The notes under the pieces were generated by a model. The model was not told the origin of the DNA, made no database searches, and saw only the letters and a list, made by a program, of their open reading frames with translations. This document shows positions 57,168 to 64,000 of a DNA stretch of 64,000 nucleotides, piece after piece (positions within the stretch are counted from its first letter, which is position 1; each line of letters starts with the position of its first letter). The position numbers and the translations under genes were made by a program. The stretch comes from Marinobacter qingdaonensis (lineage in GTDB: Bacteria; Pseudomonadota; Gammaproteobacteria; Pseudomonadales; Oleiphilaceae): assembly GCF_034555935.1 (NCBI RefSeq), contig NZ_JAYDCJ010000001.1, forward strand, positions 248,001 to 312,000. Direction: 5' to 3'.

Positions 57168-58813
57168 GCGCCCTGCTCGTCCTTGGCCCGGTTACGCAGC
57201 ACGAAGCGCTGGATCTTGCCGCTGGGCGTCTTCGGCAGCTCGTCGACGAACTCGATTTCCCGCGGGAAGGCGTGGGTCGAAAGGCGACGGCGCACCAGCT
57301 CCTGCAGCTCGTCCTTCAGGGCCTGGTCGTCGGCGGGCGCCTGATCGCTCTTGATCACCACGTAGGCCTTGATGATGGAGCCGCGCTTCTCGTCGGGCTT
57401 GCCCACCACGCCGGACTCGGCCACCGCCGCGTGCTCCAGCAGGGTGCTCTCGACATCGGCCGGACCAACGCGGTAACCGGCGGTGGTGATGATGTCGTCA
57501 TCACGGCCACTGAAGGAGAAGCAGCCGCCACCGTTGTTGATGACCATGTCGCCCGTGAGGTAGTAGCCCTTCACGAACGGGTCTTTCTCGCCCCAGGTGT
57601 AGCCATCGAAGTGGAACAGCGGAGAGGCCGCCACATCCACCGCGAGCTGGCCGACTTCGCCCTCGCCCACTTCCTCATTCTTCTCGTTCAGGGCGACCAC
57701 CTTGTGGCCCGGCGAGGCGTAGCCCATGGAGCCCTCGCGAACCGGGTGCTCAAGGCCATGGAAGTTGCAGCAGGTCATACCAGTTTCAGTCTGGCCGTAA
57801 TGGTCTTTCACCGGACAGAAGTGGCGCTTGTTGATCCAGTTCACCACCTCGGGGTTGAGCGGCTCGCCGGCGCTGCTGGCGACCCGCAGGCCCAGGTTCT
57901 CACCTTCCGGCAGCACGTGATCGTTGGCCTTGAGCAGACGGTAGGCCGTCGGCGCCGCCGCCAGGTTGGTGATCTTGTACTTGCGGATCATGTCGTAGGT
58001 GGATTCCGGGGTGAAGCCTCCCGGATTGAAGTGGGTGGCGTGGCCCATCAGCAGCGGACCAACCACCGCGTAGTACAGACCGTAGGCCCAGCCGGGGTCG
58101 GCCACGTTCCAGAAGGTGTCGTCATCGCGCAGGTCGATGGCGTACTTCATGTAGACATAGAACGCCAGCAGCGCCCGGGCCGGAACCGCCACGCCCTTGG
58201 ACTTGCCGACGGTACCGGAGGTGAACATCTGCAGGAATGGATCGTCACCGGTCACCATCACCGGCTCGAATTCACTGGACTGGCTGGCCAGGGTGGCTTC
58301 GAAATCGGGGATGTCGGCGCTGATATCGGCGGCGTTGACCCCCACCACCGGCGGGCAGTCCTTGACGTCGTTCAGCTTCGGGTAGTTCTCCGGGTTGGTT
58401 ACCACCAGCTTGGTGCTGGCGCGCTCGAAGCGGTATTCAATGGCACCGGAACCGAAGGCGGTAAACAGCGGCTGGTACACGGCGCCGGCGCGCAGGGTGC
58501 CGGCAATCACGATCAGCAGCTCCGGGGTACGCGGCAACAGGGCGGCAACCCGGTCGCCTTTGCCAATGCCCTGGGCCTTGAGGTAGTTGGCGAAACGAGC
58601 GGAGGCCTCTTTCAGCTCGGCGAAGGTGAGCTTGCCATCGCCACCCCCTTCCTTTTCATAGAAGAGCGCTACTTTCCCGGGGTCGCCCGCCCACTTGTCG
58701 CAGATTTCGTGGCAGACATTCAGACCGCTGTCCAGGCGGCCATCCAGGACCTCGGCTTCCAGAGCGGCCGGATCAAAGCTGTTGTACACGGCGGTGTAAT
58801 CGGGAAGGCTCAT
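57164..58813 (-). CDS. AMP-dependent acyl-CoA synthetase (short/branched-chain type)
   Basis: 549 residues from ATG 58813 (AGGAG seven bases upstream; the TTG at 58819 is a weaker start). MFTSGTVGKSKGVAVP (P-loop), YGQTETGMT, GRDDDIITTAGYRVGPADVE and ELPKTPSGKIQRF (catalytic Lys). The acetyl-CoA-synthetase-like GYRVGPADVES suggests short or branched acids. First gene of a three-gene operon next to LIV uptake and behind a LiuR-type site. A role in activating branched-chain acids (isovalerate, 2-methylbutyrate) is likely. Confidence 0.88.
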   Translation of the reverse strand: MSLPDYTAVYNSFDPAALEAEVLDGRLDSGLNVCHEICDKWAGDPGKVALFYEKEGGGDGKLTFAELKEASARFANYLKAQGIGKGDRVAALLPRTPELLIVIAGTLRAGAVYQPLFTAFGSGAIEYRFERASTKLVVTNPENYPKLNDVKDCPPVVGVNAADISADIPDFEATLASQSSEFEPVMVTGDDPFLQMFTSGTVGKSKGVAVPARALLAFYVYMKYAIDLRDDDTFWNVADPGWAYGLYYAVVGPLLMGHATHFNPGGFTPESTYDMIRKYKITNLAAAPTAYRLLKANDHVLPEGENLGLRVASSAGEPLNPEVVNWINKRHFCPVKDHYGQTETGMTCCNFHGLEHPVREGSMGYASPGHKVVALNEKNEEVGEGEVGQLAVDVAASPLFHFDGYTWGEKDPFVKGYYLTGDMVINNGGGCFSFSGRDDDIITTAGYRVGPADVESTLLEHAAVAESGVVGKPDEKRGSIIKAYVVIKSDQAPADDQALKDELQELVRRRLSTHAFPREIEFVDELPKTPSGKIQRFVLRNRAKDEQGA

Positions 58814-58870
58814 TTCCAACTCCTGTTGTTGTTGTCGAATCTAGGAATCAAGATGTATCACAGGGTTCAC

Positions 58871-58886
58871 TTTACGTAAAGGTAAA
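58871..58886 (-). promoter_or_regulatory. LiuR-type operator 3 and promoter of the acyl-CoA synthetase operon
   Basis: Reading leftward: TTTACCT-TT-ACGTAAA, one mismatch from the palindrome at 34647. TTTACC can act as -35 with TGATAC 20 bases later as -10, again a long MerR-type spacer. Confidence 0.78.
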
Positions 58887-58929
58887 CTTTAGATCAAAAC
58901 CTGAGGAAAGCCAGTCGTCTTATTAGGGG

Positions 58930-58963
58930 AAAAAATGACCCGGCCACGGCTGCGAGCCGGGCC
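58930..58963 (-). terminator. Rho-independent terminator of the racemase operon
   Basis: GGCCCGGC (58963-58956) pairs with GCCGGGTC (58944-58937), then ATTTTTTC. It lies about 19 bases after the racemase-family stop. Confidence 0.8.
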
Positions 58964-58981
58964 AGGACTGACCGCACCGGT

Positions 58982-60043
58982 TCAGGACTCCGGCGTGGGC
59001 GTGCCGGCGTGGCGGCTGGACAGAATGTGATGCAGGCTGTCGCACTCCACCATCGGATCGTCGCAATTGACGACGATGTCGGAACGGGCAATCACGTAGC
59101 TCTTGCCGGTGATGTGGTTCCTCACCACTTCGTATTCACCCTCCCGCTCCACGCCACTGAACTGACCGATGAAGCCAGTTTGCCGCAGCGACACGGTTTC
59201 CAACCGGTCCCCGGGCTGAATGCGACGCTCGTAGTTCATCAGCGCCAGGCGCGCCGAAGTGCCAGTGCCGGTGGTGCTGCGGCAGATCACCCCCGGGTGC
59301 ACGTAGGTGGCCGAGCGGGAGCGGAAATAGCCATCGGCCACGTGCTCCACCGGCCCCATGAAGTGCAGGAACGGCAGCGGGCCAACGTCGCCCAGGGTGT
59401 AATGGGAGAAGCCGCGCTCGGCCTGGATCGCCTCGACGATGGCGTGGGCGGTTTCGGCCAGGCTGCGTTCCTCGTCCAGGGTCAGGTGGAAACCAAGCTC
59501 CCGGGCATCCACCAGGGCGTAGAAGCCACCACTGTAGGCCACGCTGTAGGTCACCGTGCCCAGGGACGGCACGTCGATGGTGGCCCGGTAGGTGTGGATG
59601 TAGCTGGGCAGGCCCTCACAGGTAATGGCTTCCACCACGCCATCGCGCACCACCGCGTCGATCTGCACCAGCCCCGCGGGGGATTCCAGCATGAACTGCT
59701 GGCGCCCTTCCCGCTTGGGCACAATGCCGGTTTCCAGCACGGCGGTGGCGGTGCAGATGGTGTTGGAGCCGGAATAAATCGGATAGCCCATCACTTCCAT
59801 GATGATGTAACCGGCCGCCGCCCTGGGATCGGTAGGTGGCACCAGCAGATCCACCGACATCTCGGGAATGCCGTGGGGCTCCTCCAGCAACAGCCGGCGC
59901 AGCCCGTCGGCGTCGTCCCGGAGGTACTCCATCTGGGCCCGCACCGTGTCGCCGGGCAGCGGGTCGATGCCGCCGGTGACGATGCGGCTGACGTCGCCGC
60001 CGGCGTGGGTGTCCATGAGCTGAATGGTCAGTTCCGGTTTCAT
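58982..60043 (-). CDS. Proline racemase-family enzyme with Ser/Thr active-site pair
   Basis: 353 residues. Proline racemase superfamily blocks: MDTHAGGDVSRIVTGG, ESPAGLVQIDAVV, and SGVEREGEYEVVRNHITGKSYVI-like C terminus. The two catalytic Cys are missing: the first site (CGH in racemases) reads YSGSNTICTA with Ser, and the second (SPCGTGT) reads STTGTGT with Thr. The family includes proline racemase, 4-hydroxyproline epimerase and trans-3-hydroxyproline dehydratase; the dehydratase uses a Cys/Thr or Ser/Thr-like pair. A hydroxyproline dehydratase-like role is the best inference. Overlaps the MDR stop (ATGA). Confidence 0.75.
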   Translation of the reverse strand: MKPELTIQLMDTHAGGDVSRIVTGGIDPLPGDTVRAQMEYLRDDADGLRRLLLEEPHGIPEMSVDLLVPPTDPRAAAGYIIMEVMGYPIYSGSNTICTATAVLETGIVPKREGRQQFMLESPAGLVQIDAVVRDGVVEAITCEGLPSYIHTYRATIDVPSLGTVTYSVAYSGGFYALVDARELGFHLTLDEERSLAETAHAIVEAIQAERGFSHYTLGDVGPLPFLHFMGPVEHVADGYFRSRSATYVHPGVICRSTTGTGTSARLALMNYERRIQPGDRLETVSLRQTGFIGQFSGVEREGEYEVVRNHITGKSYVIARSDIVVNCDDPMVECDSLHHILSSRHAGTPTPES

Positions 60044-61185
60044 CGGGCAGCCTCCAGGGACCAGGGTTGGCCGTGCTCGCTCCATTGAGCGTCGGGCACG
60101 ATGACGATTTTACCGAGGTAATTGGAGCCCCGGTTCACGAAGTATTCCTCCGCCCGGTGCAGGTCCGAAAGCCGGAAGGCACCGTGCAGCACCGGCTTGA
60201 GCTGGCCCTCGCGAATCCAGGCCATGAGCTGGTCGGCCTCGTCCCGGGTACCGTGAGACACTCCGAAAATCTGCACTTGGTACAGGTAAATGCGGGTCCA
60301 CAGGATTTCGCTGATGTTGCCGCCGCTGGCGCCGGCGATGCTCAAACGCGGGTAGGTGGAGCGCGCGTTCATGTCGAAGATCATGGTGTCGATGAAGACA
60401 TCGGTCATCTCACCGCCCACCAGATCCATCACCGCATCGATGGGCTTGCCGCCGGTTTCGGCTTTGACCCGGTCCACGAAGCTGTCCATGTCGGAGCGGT
60501 CCAGCACCGCCTCGGCGCCCAGGCGTAGCAAGGCCTCGGCTTTGTCCGGCTTACTCAGGGCATAGGGAATGGCGCCGATGATCCGGCACAGCTGAATCAG
60601 TGCGGTGCCGACACCGCCGCTGGCGCCGGTCACCAGCACGCGCTCCCCGGCCTGGATGTTGGCGGAGGTCACCATGTGGTAGGCGGTCTGGTAGGAGCAC
60701 ATGCCCATGGACGCCAGCTCGGCGTCGGTCAGCTCCGGGTTGGGGATGTGATGAAACTGTTCGGACGGCAACGCCACGTACTCGGCGTAGCCGCCGTCGG
60801 CGCCGTGGCCGTAGTAGTCGGGTGTCAGGTTGATGTCCCGGCGGTCGTTGGCGTAGATGTTGAAATCCAGCAGGCCGCGCTCACCGATGCGGCTGTCGGG
60901 CACGCCCTCGCCCACCGCCACCACCCGTCCGGCAATGTCGGCGCCCTGAATCCGGGGAAACAACAGCGTGGGTTTGCCCCCCATCTGGAACGAGGTCATC
61001 TCGCCCTTCTTGGTCGGGTACAGCCCCTCCCGGGCCTTGCGGTCGGTGTTGTTCTTGGCCGTAGCCGTGACTTTCACCAGCACCTGACCGGCGGCTGGCG
61101 ACGGCACCGGCACGTCCTGATACTCGAGTTTGTCCACGTCACCGTGGCCGGTGAGCACCATGGCTTTCATGGTCGTCGGTATCAT
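60040..61185 (-). CDS. Medium-chain (zinc-independent type) alcohol dehydrogenase/quinone oxidoreductase
   Basis: 381 residues. MDR fold: N-terminal GroES-like part (MKAMVLTGHGDVDKLEYQDVPVP, GADIAGRVVAVGEGV), nucleotide-binding GASGGVGTALIQLCRIIGA and C-terminal LHRAEEYFVNRGSNYLGKIVIV. The structural Cys cluster of zinc ADHs is absent. First gene of a two-gene operon with the racemase-family gene. Its partner substrate is unknown. GGGAGGAT lies upstream of the ATG. Confidence 0.82.
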   Translation of the reverse strand: MIPTTMKAMVLTGHGDVDKLEYQDVPVPSPAAGQVLVKVTATAKNNTDRKAREGLYPTKKGEMTSFQMGGKPTLLFPRIQGADIAGRVVAVGEGVPDSRIGERGLLDFNIYANDRRDINLTPDYYGHGADGGYAEYVALPSEQFHHIPNPELTDAELASMGMCSYQTAYHMVTSANIQAGERVLVTGASGGVGTALIQLCRIIGAIPYALSKPDKAEALLRLGAEAVLDRSDMDSFVDRVKAETGGKPIDAVMDLVGGEMTDVFIDTMIFDMNARSTYPRLSIAGASGGNISEILWTRIYLYQVQIFGVSHGTRDEADQLMAWIREGQLKPVLHGAFRLSDLHRAEEYFVNRGSNYLGKIVIVPDAQWSEHGQPWSLEAAR

Positions 61186-61238
61186 GGGTGGGCGATCCTC
61201 CCTATCCGCTGAATGACTGTTCCGTTTCAGGATAGGTT

Positions 61239-61284
61239 AGATACCCGAGGGTGTCAGCGGGTGTTACGGGTATCTGGTATACCC
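61239..61284. promoter_or_regulatory. Operator-like palindromes before the MDR/racemase operon
   Basis: AGATACCCG (61239-61247) and CGGGTATCT (61267-61275) form a nine-base inverted repeat. A second repeat, GGGTAT-CTGGT-ATACCC, covers 61268-61284 and contains TGGTATACC. TGGTATACCA-like sites are common operators of FCD/GntR proteins. No regulator gene lies next to it. Confidence 0.55.
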
Positions 61285-61305
61285 GCAACCACCTTCAGGG
61301 TGAGG

Positions 61306-62499
61306 CTAGCGGGCGATCACCTTGTACACCGGGCGTAGCCGGGGGATCTGCTTCAGCACCACCTGGATCACGGTCATCAGCGGCACCGCCAGCAGCACGC
61401 CCACCGGCCCCCAGAGCCAGCCAAAGAAGAAGATCGCCACGAAGATAACCACCGGATTGATCGCCATCCGGAAGCCGTGCACCCAGGGTTCAATGAAGAA
61501 GCCCACCAGGGTGGTGAGCAACAGATAGCCCACCGGGGCGATGGCCATCATCCAGAGCACATCCAGGCTGATGGCGGACACCACCGCCAGCAGGGAGATA
61601 GTCAGAATCACGCCCAGGTACGGAATGAACCGGGCAAGCCCCGCCACCAGGCCCCACACCGCCGGGTCGGGCAGGCCGGCGGCCCAGCACATCAGTGCGG
61701 TGGCGACGCCGACCACGGTATTGCTCAAGGCCAGCACGCCAAGGTACTGGGCGATCTCGTGCTGGGAGTCGGTGGTGATCCGCAACACCGTTCGCCGCTG
61801 GCTCCGGGGCAGCTGGCGTACCAGGTTCTTGATGATCCGGTCGCCGCCCACCAGCAGGAAGTAGGTCAGCGCCAGGGCCAGCAACAGCCCGGCAATGCCG
61901 TTGCGGGCCTTGCTCATCAACTGGCTGCGCCAGGATTCGGTTTGCAGCACCACCGTGGTGGGCTTGGCCTTGTTGCTGTCCGACAGCTCCTCCATGGATT
62001 TTTCGACCTTCTCGGCCGATTCCGTCACCTTGCTGATCTGGCGCCGGATCTCACTCTGGCCCACCAGCAACCGGGAGATGCCCTGGGGCGCGTCTTCGGC
62101 CCACTTCAGCACCGGCGTTGCCACCGCGTAGGTCACCCCGACGATGCTCACCAGCACCAGCAGCACCAACAGCAAGGAACTGACCATGCGCGGAATGCGC
62201 CAGGACACGTAGAATTTTTTCACCAGGGGCGACAACAGCAGGCTGGTCAATATCGCCAGGATGATGGGCAGGACAATCTGGTGCGCCACATACAGGGTGT
62301 AGAGAATGCCGAGCGTGAACAGCCCGTAGATGGGCGTGGAGAGCTCCGCGCCAATGAGCGGGCGCGGCTGGGCTTCCGGTTCGTTGGGTTCGGGCTGGGT
62401 CTTATCCGTTGGCTGATCGTCCACGTGGCGTAGGCTGTCCTGAGTTGATTCCATGTAGCCGGGCTGACCAGTCCAGGGACGTTCAGCCCGCTCCCTCAT
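61306..62499 (-). CDS. AI-2E/PerM-family membrane protein
   Basis: 397 residues (start at 62454, MESTQDS, is also possible; neither has a clear ribosome site). About seven or eight membrane segments with the family layout. An acidic N-terminal tail (about 20-50), then helices TLGILYTLYVAHQIVLPIILAILTSLLLSPLVK, a soluble segment (about 130-180), and the GVILTISLLAVVSAI, VHGFRMAINPVVIFVAIFFFGWLWGPVGVLLAVPLM block near the C terminus. Some members export autoinducer-2 or sodium; the role here is unknown. Confidence 0.88.
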   Translation of the reverse strand: MRERAERPWTGQPGYMESTQDSLRHVDDQPTDKTQPEPNEPEAQPRPLIGAELSTPIYGLFTLGILYTLYVAHQIVLPIILAILTSLLLSPLVKKFYVSWRIPRMVSSLLLVLLVLVSIVGVTYAVATPVLKWAEDAPQGISRLLVGQSEIRRQISKVTESAEKVEKSMEELSDSNKAKPTTVVLQTESWRSQLMSKARNGIAGLLLALALTYFLLVGGDRIIKNLVRQLPRSQRRTVLRITTDSQHEIAQYLGVLALSNTVVGVATALMCWAAGLPDPAVWGLVAGLARFIPYLGVILTISLLAVVSAISLDVLWMMAIAPVGYLLLTTLVGFFIEPWVHGFRMAINPVVIFVAIFFFGWLWGPVGVLLAVPLMTVIQVVLKQIPRLRPVYKVIAR

Positions 62500-62554
62500 T
62501 ACCTACTTTAACGCCCCTCGCCCAGGAACGCATCAGCCGCAAGTTACTGTTGTG

Positions 62555-64000
62555 TCAGGACTCAAGACGCCGGGGCCGTTCCGGGGACTGCACCGAGGCA
62601 GGCGTCCCCGCCCCCGGCGCCCCGCCGGAGTTCATGCGCACCAAGGGCCCGGACACGGTCACCCCACTGGGGTCCACCTTCACAAAGCTGCCGCCCGCCA
62701 CCAGACTCACCTCGGCGCCGGCCTCAATCACGACCTTCAGGCCGGCTTTGTGGTGAATCTCCTGCCCGGCTTCAATCAGTTGCGCCCTACCCTGGTACCC
62801 GCGAAAACTCCCGCCCACGGCGTGACTGCAATCACCGCCCACCGACTCCCGGTGTCCGCCGTCCACCGTGTGATGGGCGTTACCCAAAACCCGCTCGACG
62901 CAGTCGTTGCCGATCGTGAGGTGGCTGTCGTTCCGGATCACCTCGGTGCGGTTGTGCTCGGTCAGCAGGTCCAGGTTTCTCTGGGCGTGGACGTAGACCC
63001 GTTCCTGCCCGGCCTCGTCCTCGAAGCGCAGCTCGTTGCTGCCCTCGCCCTTGTGGGTTTGGGTTTTCAGGGTGGTGCGGGTCTTGTGTTCGGGCAGGGC
63101 GTACGGCGGTTGGTTGGTGGCGTGATGGGTGCGCCCGGTGATGATCGGCTGGTCCGGGTCGCCGTCGAGGAAGGACACAATCACCTCGTGCCCGATGCGC
63201 GGCAGCGCCATGAAGCCATACTGGCCACCGGCCCAGCCCTGGCTGACCCGCAGCCAGGCGCTGCTGTGTTCGTCGTTCTGGCTGTAGCGGTCCCAGGGGA
63301 AGCGCACCTTGACCCGGCCGTACTGGTCGCAATGGATTTCCTCGCCCTCCGGGCCGGTAACGATTGCGATCTGTGGGCCTTCCATGCGCGGGCGATGGGG
63401 GCACAGAGGGCGCCAGGTCTGGCTGGCCGGAATGGCGCTGAAATGGTTGTGGTAGTGGGTAGGCTCGGCCCCACCCTCTTCTTCCAGGGCCTGGGGTTGC
63501 CGGCCCAGATGGGTGACGGATGTGAGCAGCCAGGGCCGGTTCAACGCATCTTGATCGTGATCGGTGAGGTCGACCCTGGCACCGGCACTGAAGTCGGGAC
63601 GGTTGCTCTCGCCCTGGGCGGTACTGGCGTCGTTGCGCGAGGCCTCGAGGCGAGCCTGGGTAAACGGCTGGCCGCTGGCATCGGCCTTGAACCGGCCGGG
63701 GTAATCGAAGTGCTGGTAATCGTCCCGCTGGTTGGACGTGCTCGCGCCCTGCTCGTGCATCAGGGCGTAGGCCGGGTTCCGGAAGGTGTAATCCTTCAGC
63801 GCCACCGAGGCGGCCCGCACCCGCTCCTGCACGCGCAGCCGGAACACCGACGGTTGCCGGTGACTGCCGCCGGCCGTGGCGTTGTAGGCCACCGGATCGA
63901 GCGTGGGGGCATCGCCGTGGTGATCGGCAAAGATCAGGGCCGGAGGCTCGGAACCGTCGGCACTTCCATGACGATAGCGGTAATGCCAGCCCTCTTCCGC
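62555..64000 (-). CDS. vgrG: Type VI secretion tip protein VgrG (N terminus beyond window edge)
   Basis: The reading frame continues to the right edge: the last 36 codons begin AEEGWHYRYRHGSADG. The gp27-like part is present, followed by the gp5 OB-fold block WLRVSQGWAGGQYGFMALPRIGHEVIVSFLDGDPDQPIITG (about residues 300-345 of the visible part), then the DUF2345-type repeat needle (HAVGGSF, VVIEAGAEVSLVAGGSFVKVDPSGV). It ends SPERPRRLES, so no C-terminal effector domain is visible. VgrG forms the spike of the T6SS. No other T6SS gene lies in the window. Confidence 0.92.
   Translation of the reverse strand, partial: AEEGWHYRYRHGSADGSEPPALIFADHHGDAPTLDPVAYNATAGGSHRQPSVFRLRVQERVRAASVALKDYTFRNPAYALMHEQGASTSNQRDDYQHFDYPGRFKADASGQPFTQARLEASRNDASTAQGESNRPDFSAGARVDLTDHDQDALNRPWLLTSVTHLGRQPQALEEEGGAEPTHYHNHFSAIPASQTWRPLCPHRPRMEGPQIAIVTGPEGEEIHCDQYGRVKVRFPWDRYSQNDEHSSAWLRVSQGWAGGQYGFMALPRIGHEVIVSFLDGDPDQPIITGRTHHATNQPPYALPEHKTRTTLKTQTHKGEGSNELRFEDEAGQERVYVHAQRNLDLLTEHNRTEVIRNDSHLTIGNDCVERVLGNAHHTVDGGHRESVGGDCSHAVGGSFRGYQGRAQLIEAGQEIHHKAGLKVVIEAGAEVSLVAGGSFVKVDPSGVTVSGPLVRMNSGGAPGAGTPASVQSPERPRRLES

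Noticed and set aside
57272..58879. 535-codon open frame opposite the acyl-CoA synthetase
   Set aside because: Shadow frame with no recognisable motif. It would also run through the LiuR-type site.
62555..64000. Prophage tail spike instead of T6SS VgrG
   Set aside because: The gp27-gp5 fusion with a DUF2345-type needle is VgrG architecture, and no phage genes lie beside it.

Overview
The window is one contiguous, gene-dense stretch of high-G+C chromosome from a heterotrophic gammaproteobacterium. The gene set resembles Marinobacter or a close marine relative: DISM-type diguanylate cyclase, complete liu leucine pathway under a MerR-type LiuR, cyanate utilisation, pseudoazurin, VgrG. The genus is inferred from gene content only. 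No rRNA, tRNA, CRISPR array, insertion sequence or prophage was found. Two genes are cut by the window edges: alkB on the left and vgrG on the right.

Layout. 1-14.2 kb: alkB (partial), a DjlA-like co-chaperone, a membrane methyltransferase-like protein, an amidase, two cyclic-di-GMP enzymes, truC, a chemoreceptor with a sigma-28-like promoter, and an RND pump with its adaptor. 14.3-16.5 kb: ilvGM behind a textbook attenuator, with a Val/Leu-rich leader peptide and mutually exclusive hairpins. 16.7-22.7 kb: cyanate operon (cynABD transporter, cynS cyanase), divergent from a PAS/sigma-54 activator. The region between them holds a sigma-54 promoter and three identical-type palindromes. 22.9-31.3 kb: oligopeptide-type ABC importer, FCD/GntR regulator, gamma-glutamyltransferase/HpxW-like hydrolase and TSUP permease.

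31.4-44.3 kb: branched-chain acyl-CoA catabolism. A thiolase-ACAD-SDR arm runs leftward. liuR, liuA, liuB, liuC, liuD, liuE, a peroxidase-like gene and an acyl-CoA ligase run rightward. 44.5-51 kb: PagL-like deacylase, a decayed acyl-CoA ligase fragment, a family-3 solute-binding protein, LysR with a divergent 49-aa ORF, TetR with an FAD oxidoreductase, pseudoazurin and a phosphopantetheinyl transferase. 51-58.9 kb: complete LIV-type ABC importer, then hydrolase, thioesterase and acyl-CoA synthetase. 59-64 kb: proline-racemase-family enzyme with an MDR oxidoreductase, an AI-2E family membrane protein, and VgrG.

How it fits together. The same 16-bp palindrome (TTTACGT-TT-ACGTAAA type) lies before liuR, before the LIV transporter operon and before the acyl-CoA synthetase operon. 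The simplest reading is one LiuR regulon spanning about 27 kb that joins branched-chain amino acid uptake, CoA activation and degradation. Leucine and valine synthesis (ilvGM) is controlled separately by attenuation. The cyanate operon looks nitrogen-controlled through sigma-54. The strongest novelty candidates are the cyn control region with its linked activator, the cis-clustered LiuR regulon, a 108-bp cruciform between liuA and liuB whose loops match the CsrA/RsmA consensus, and several enzymes with changed catalytic residues.
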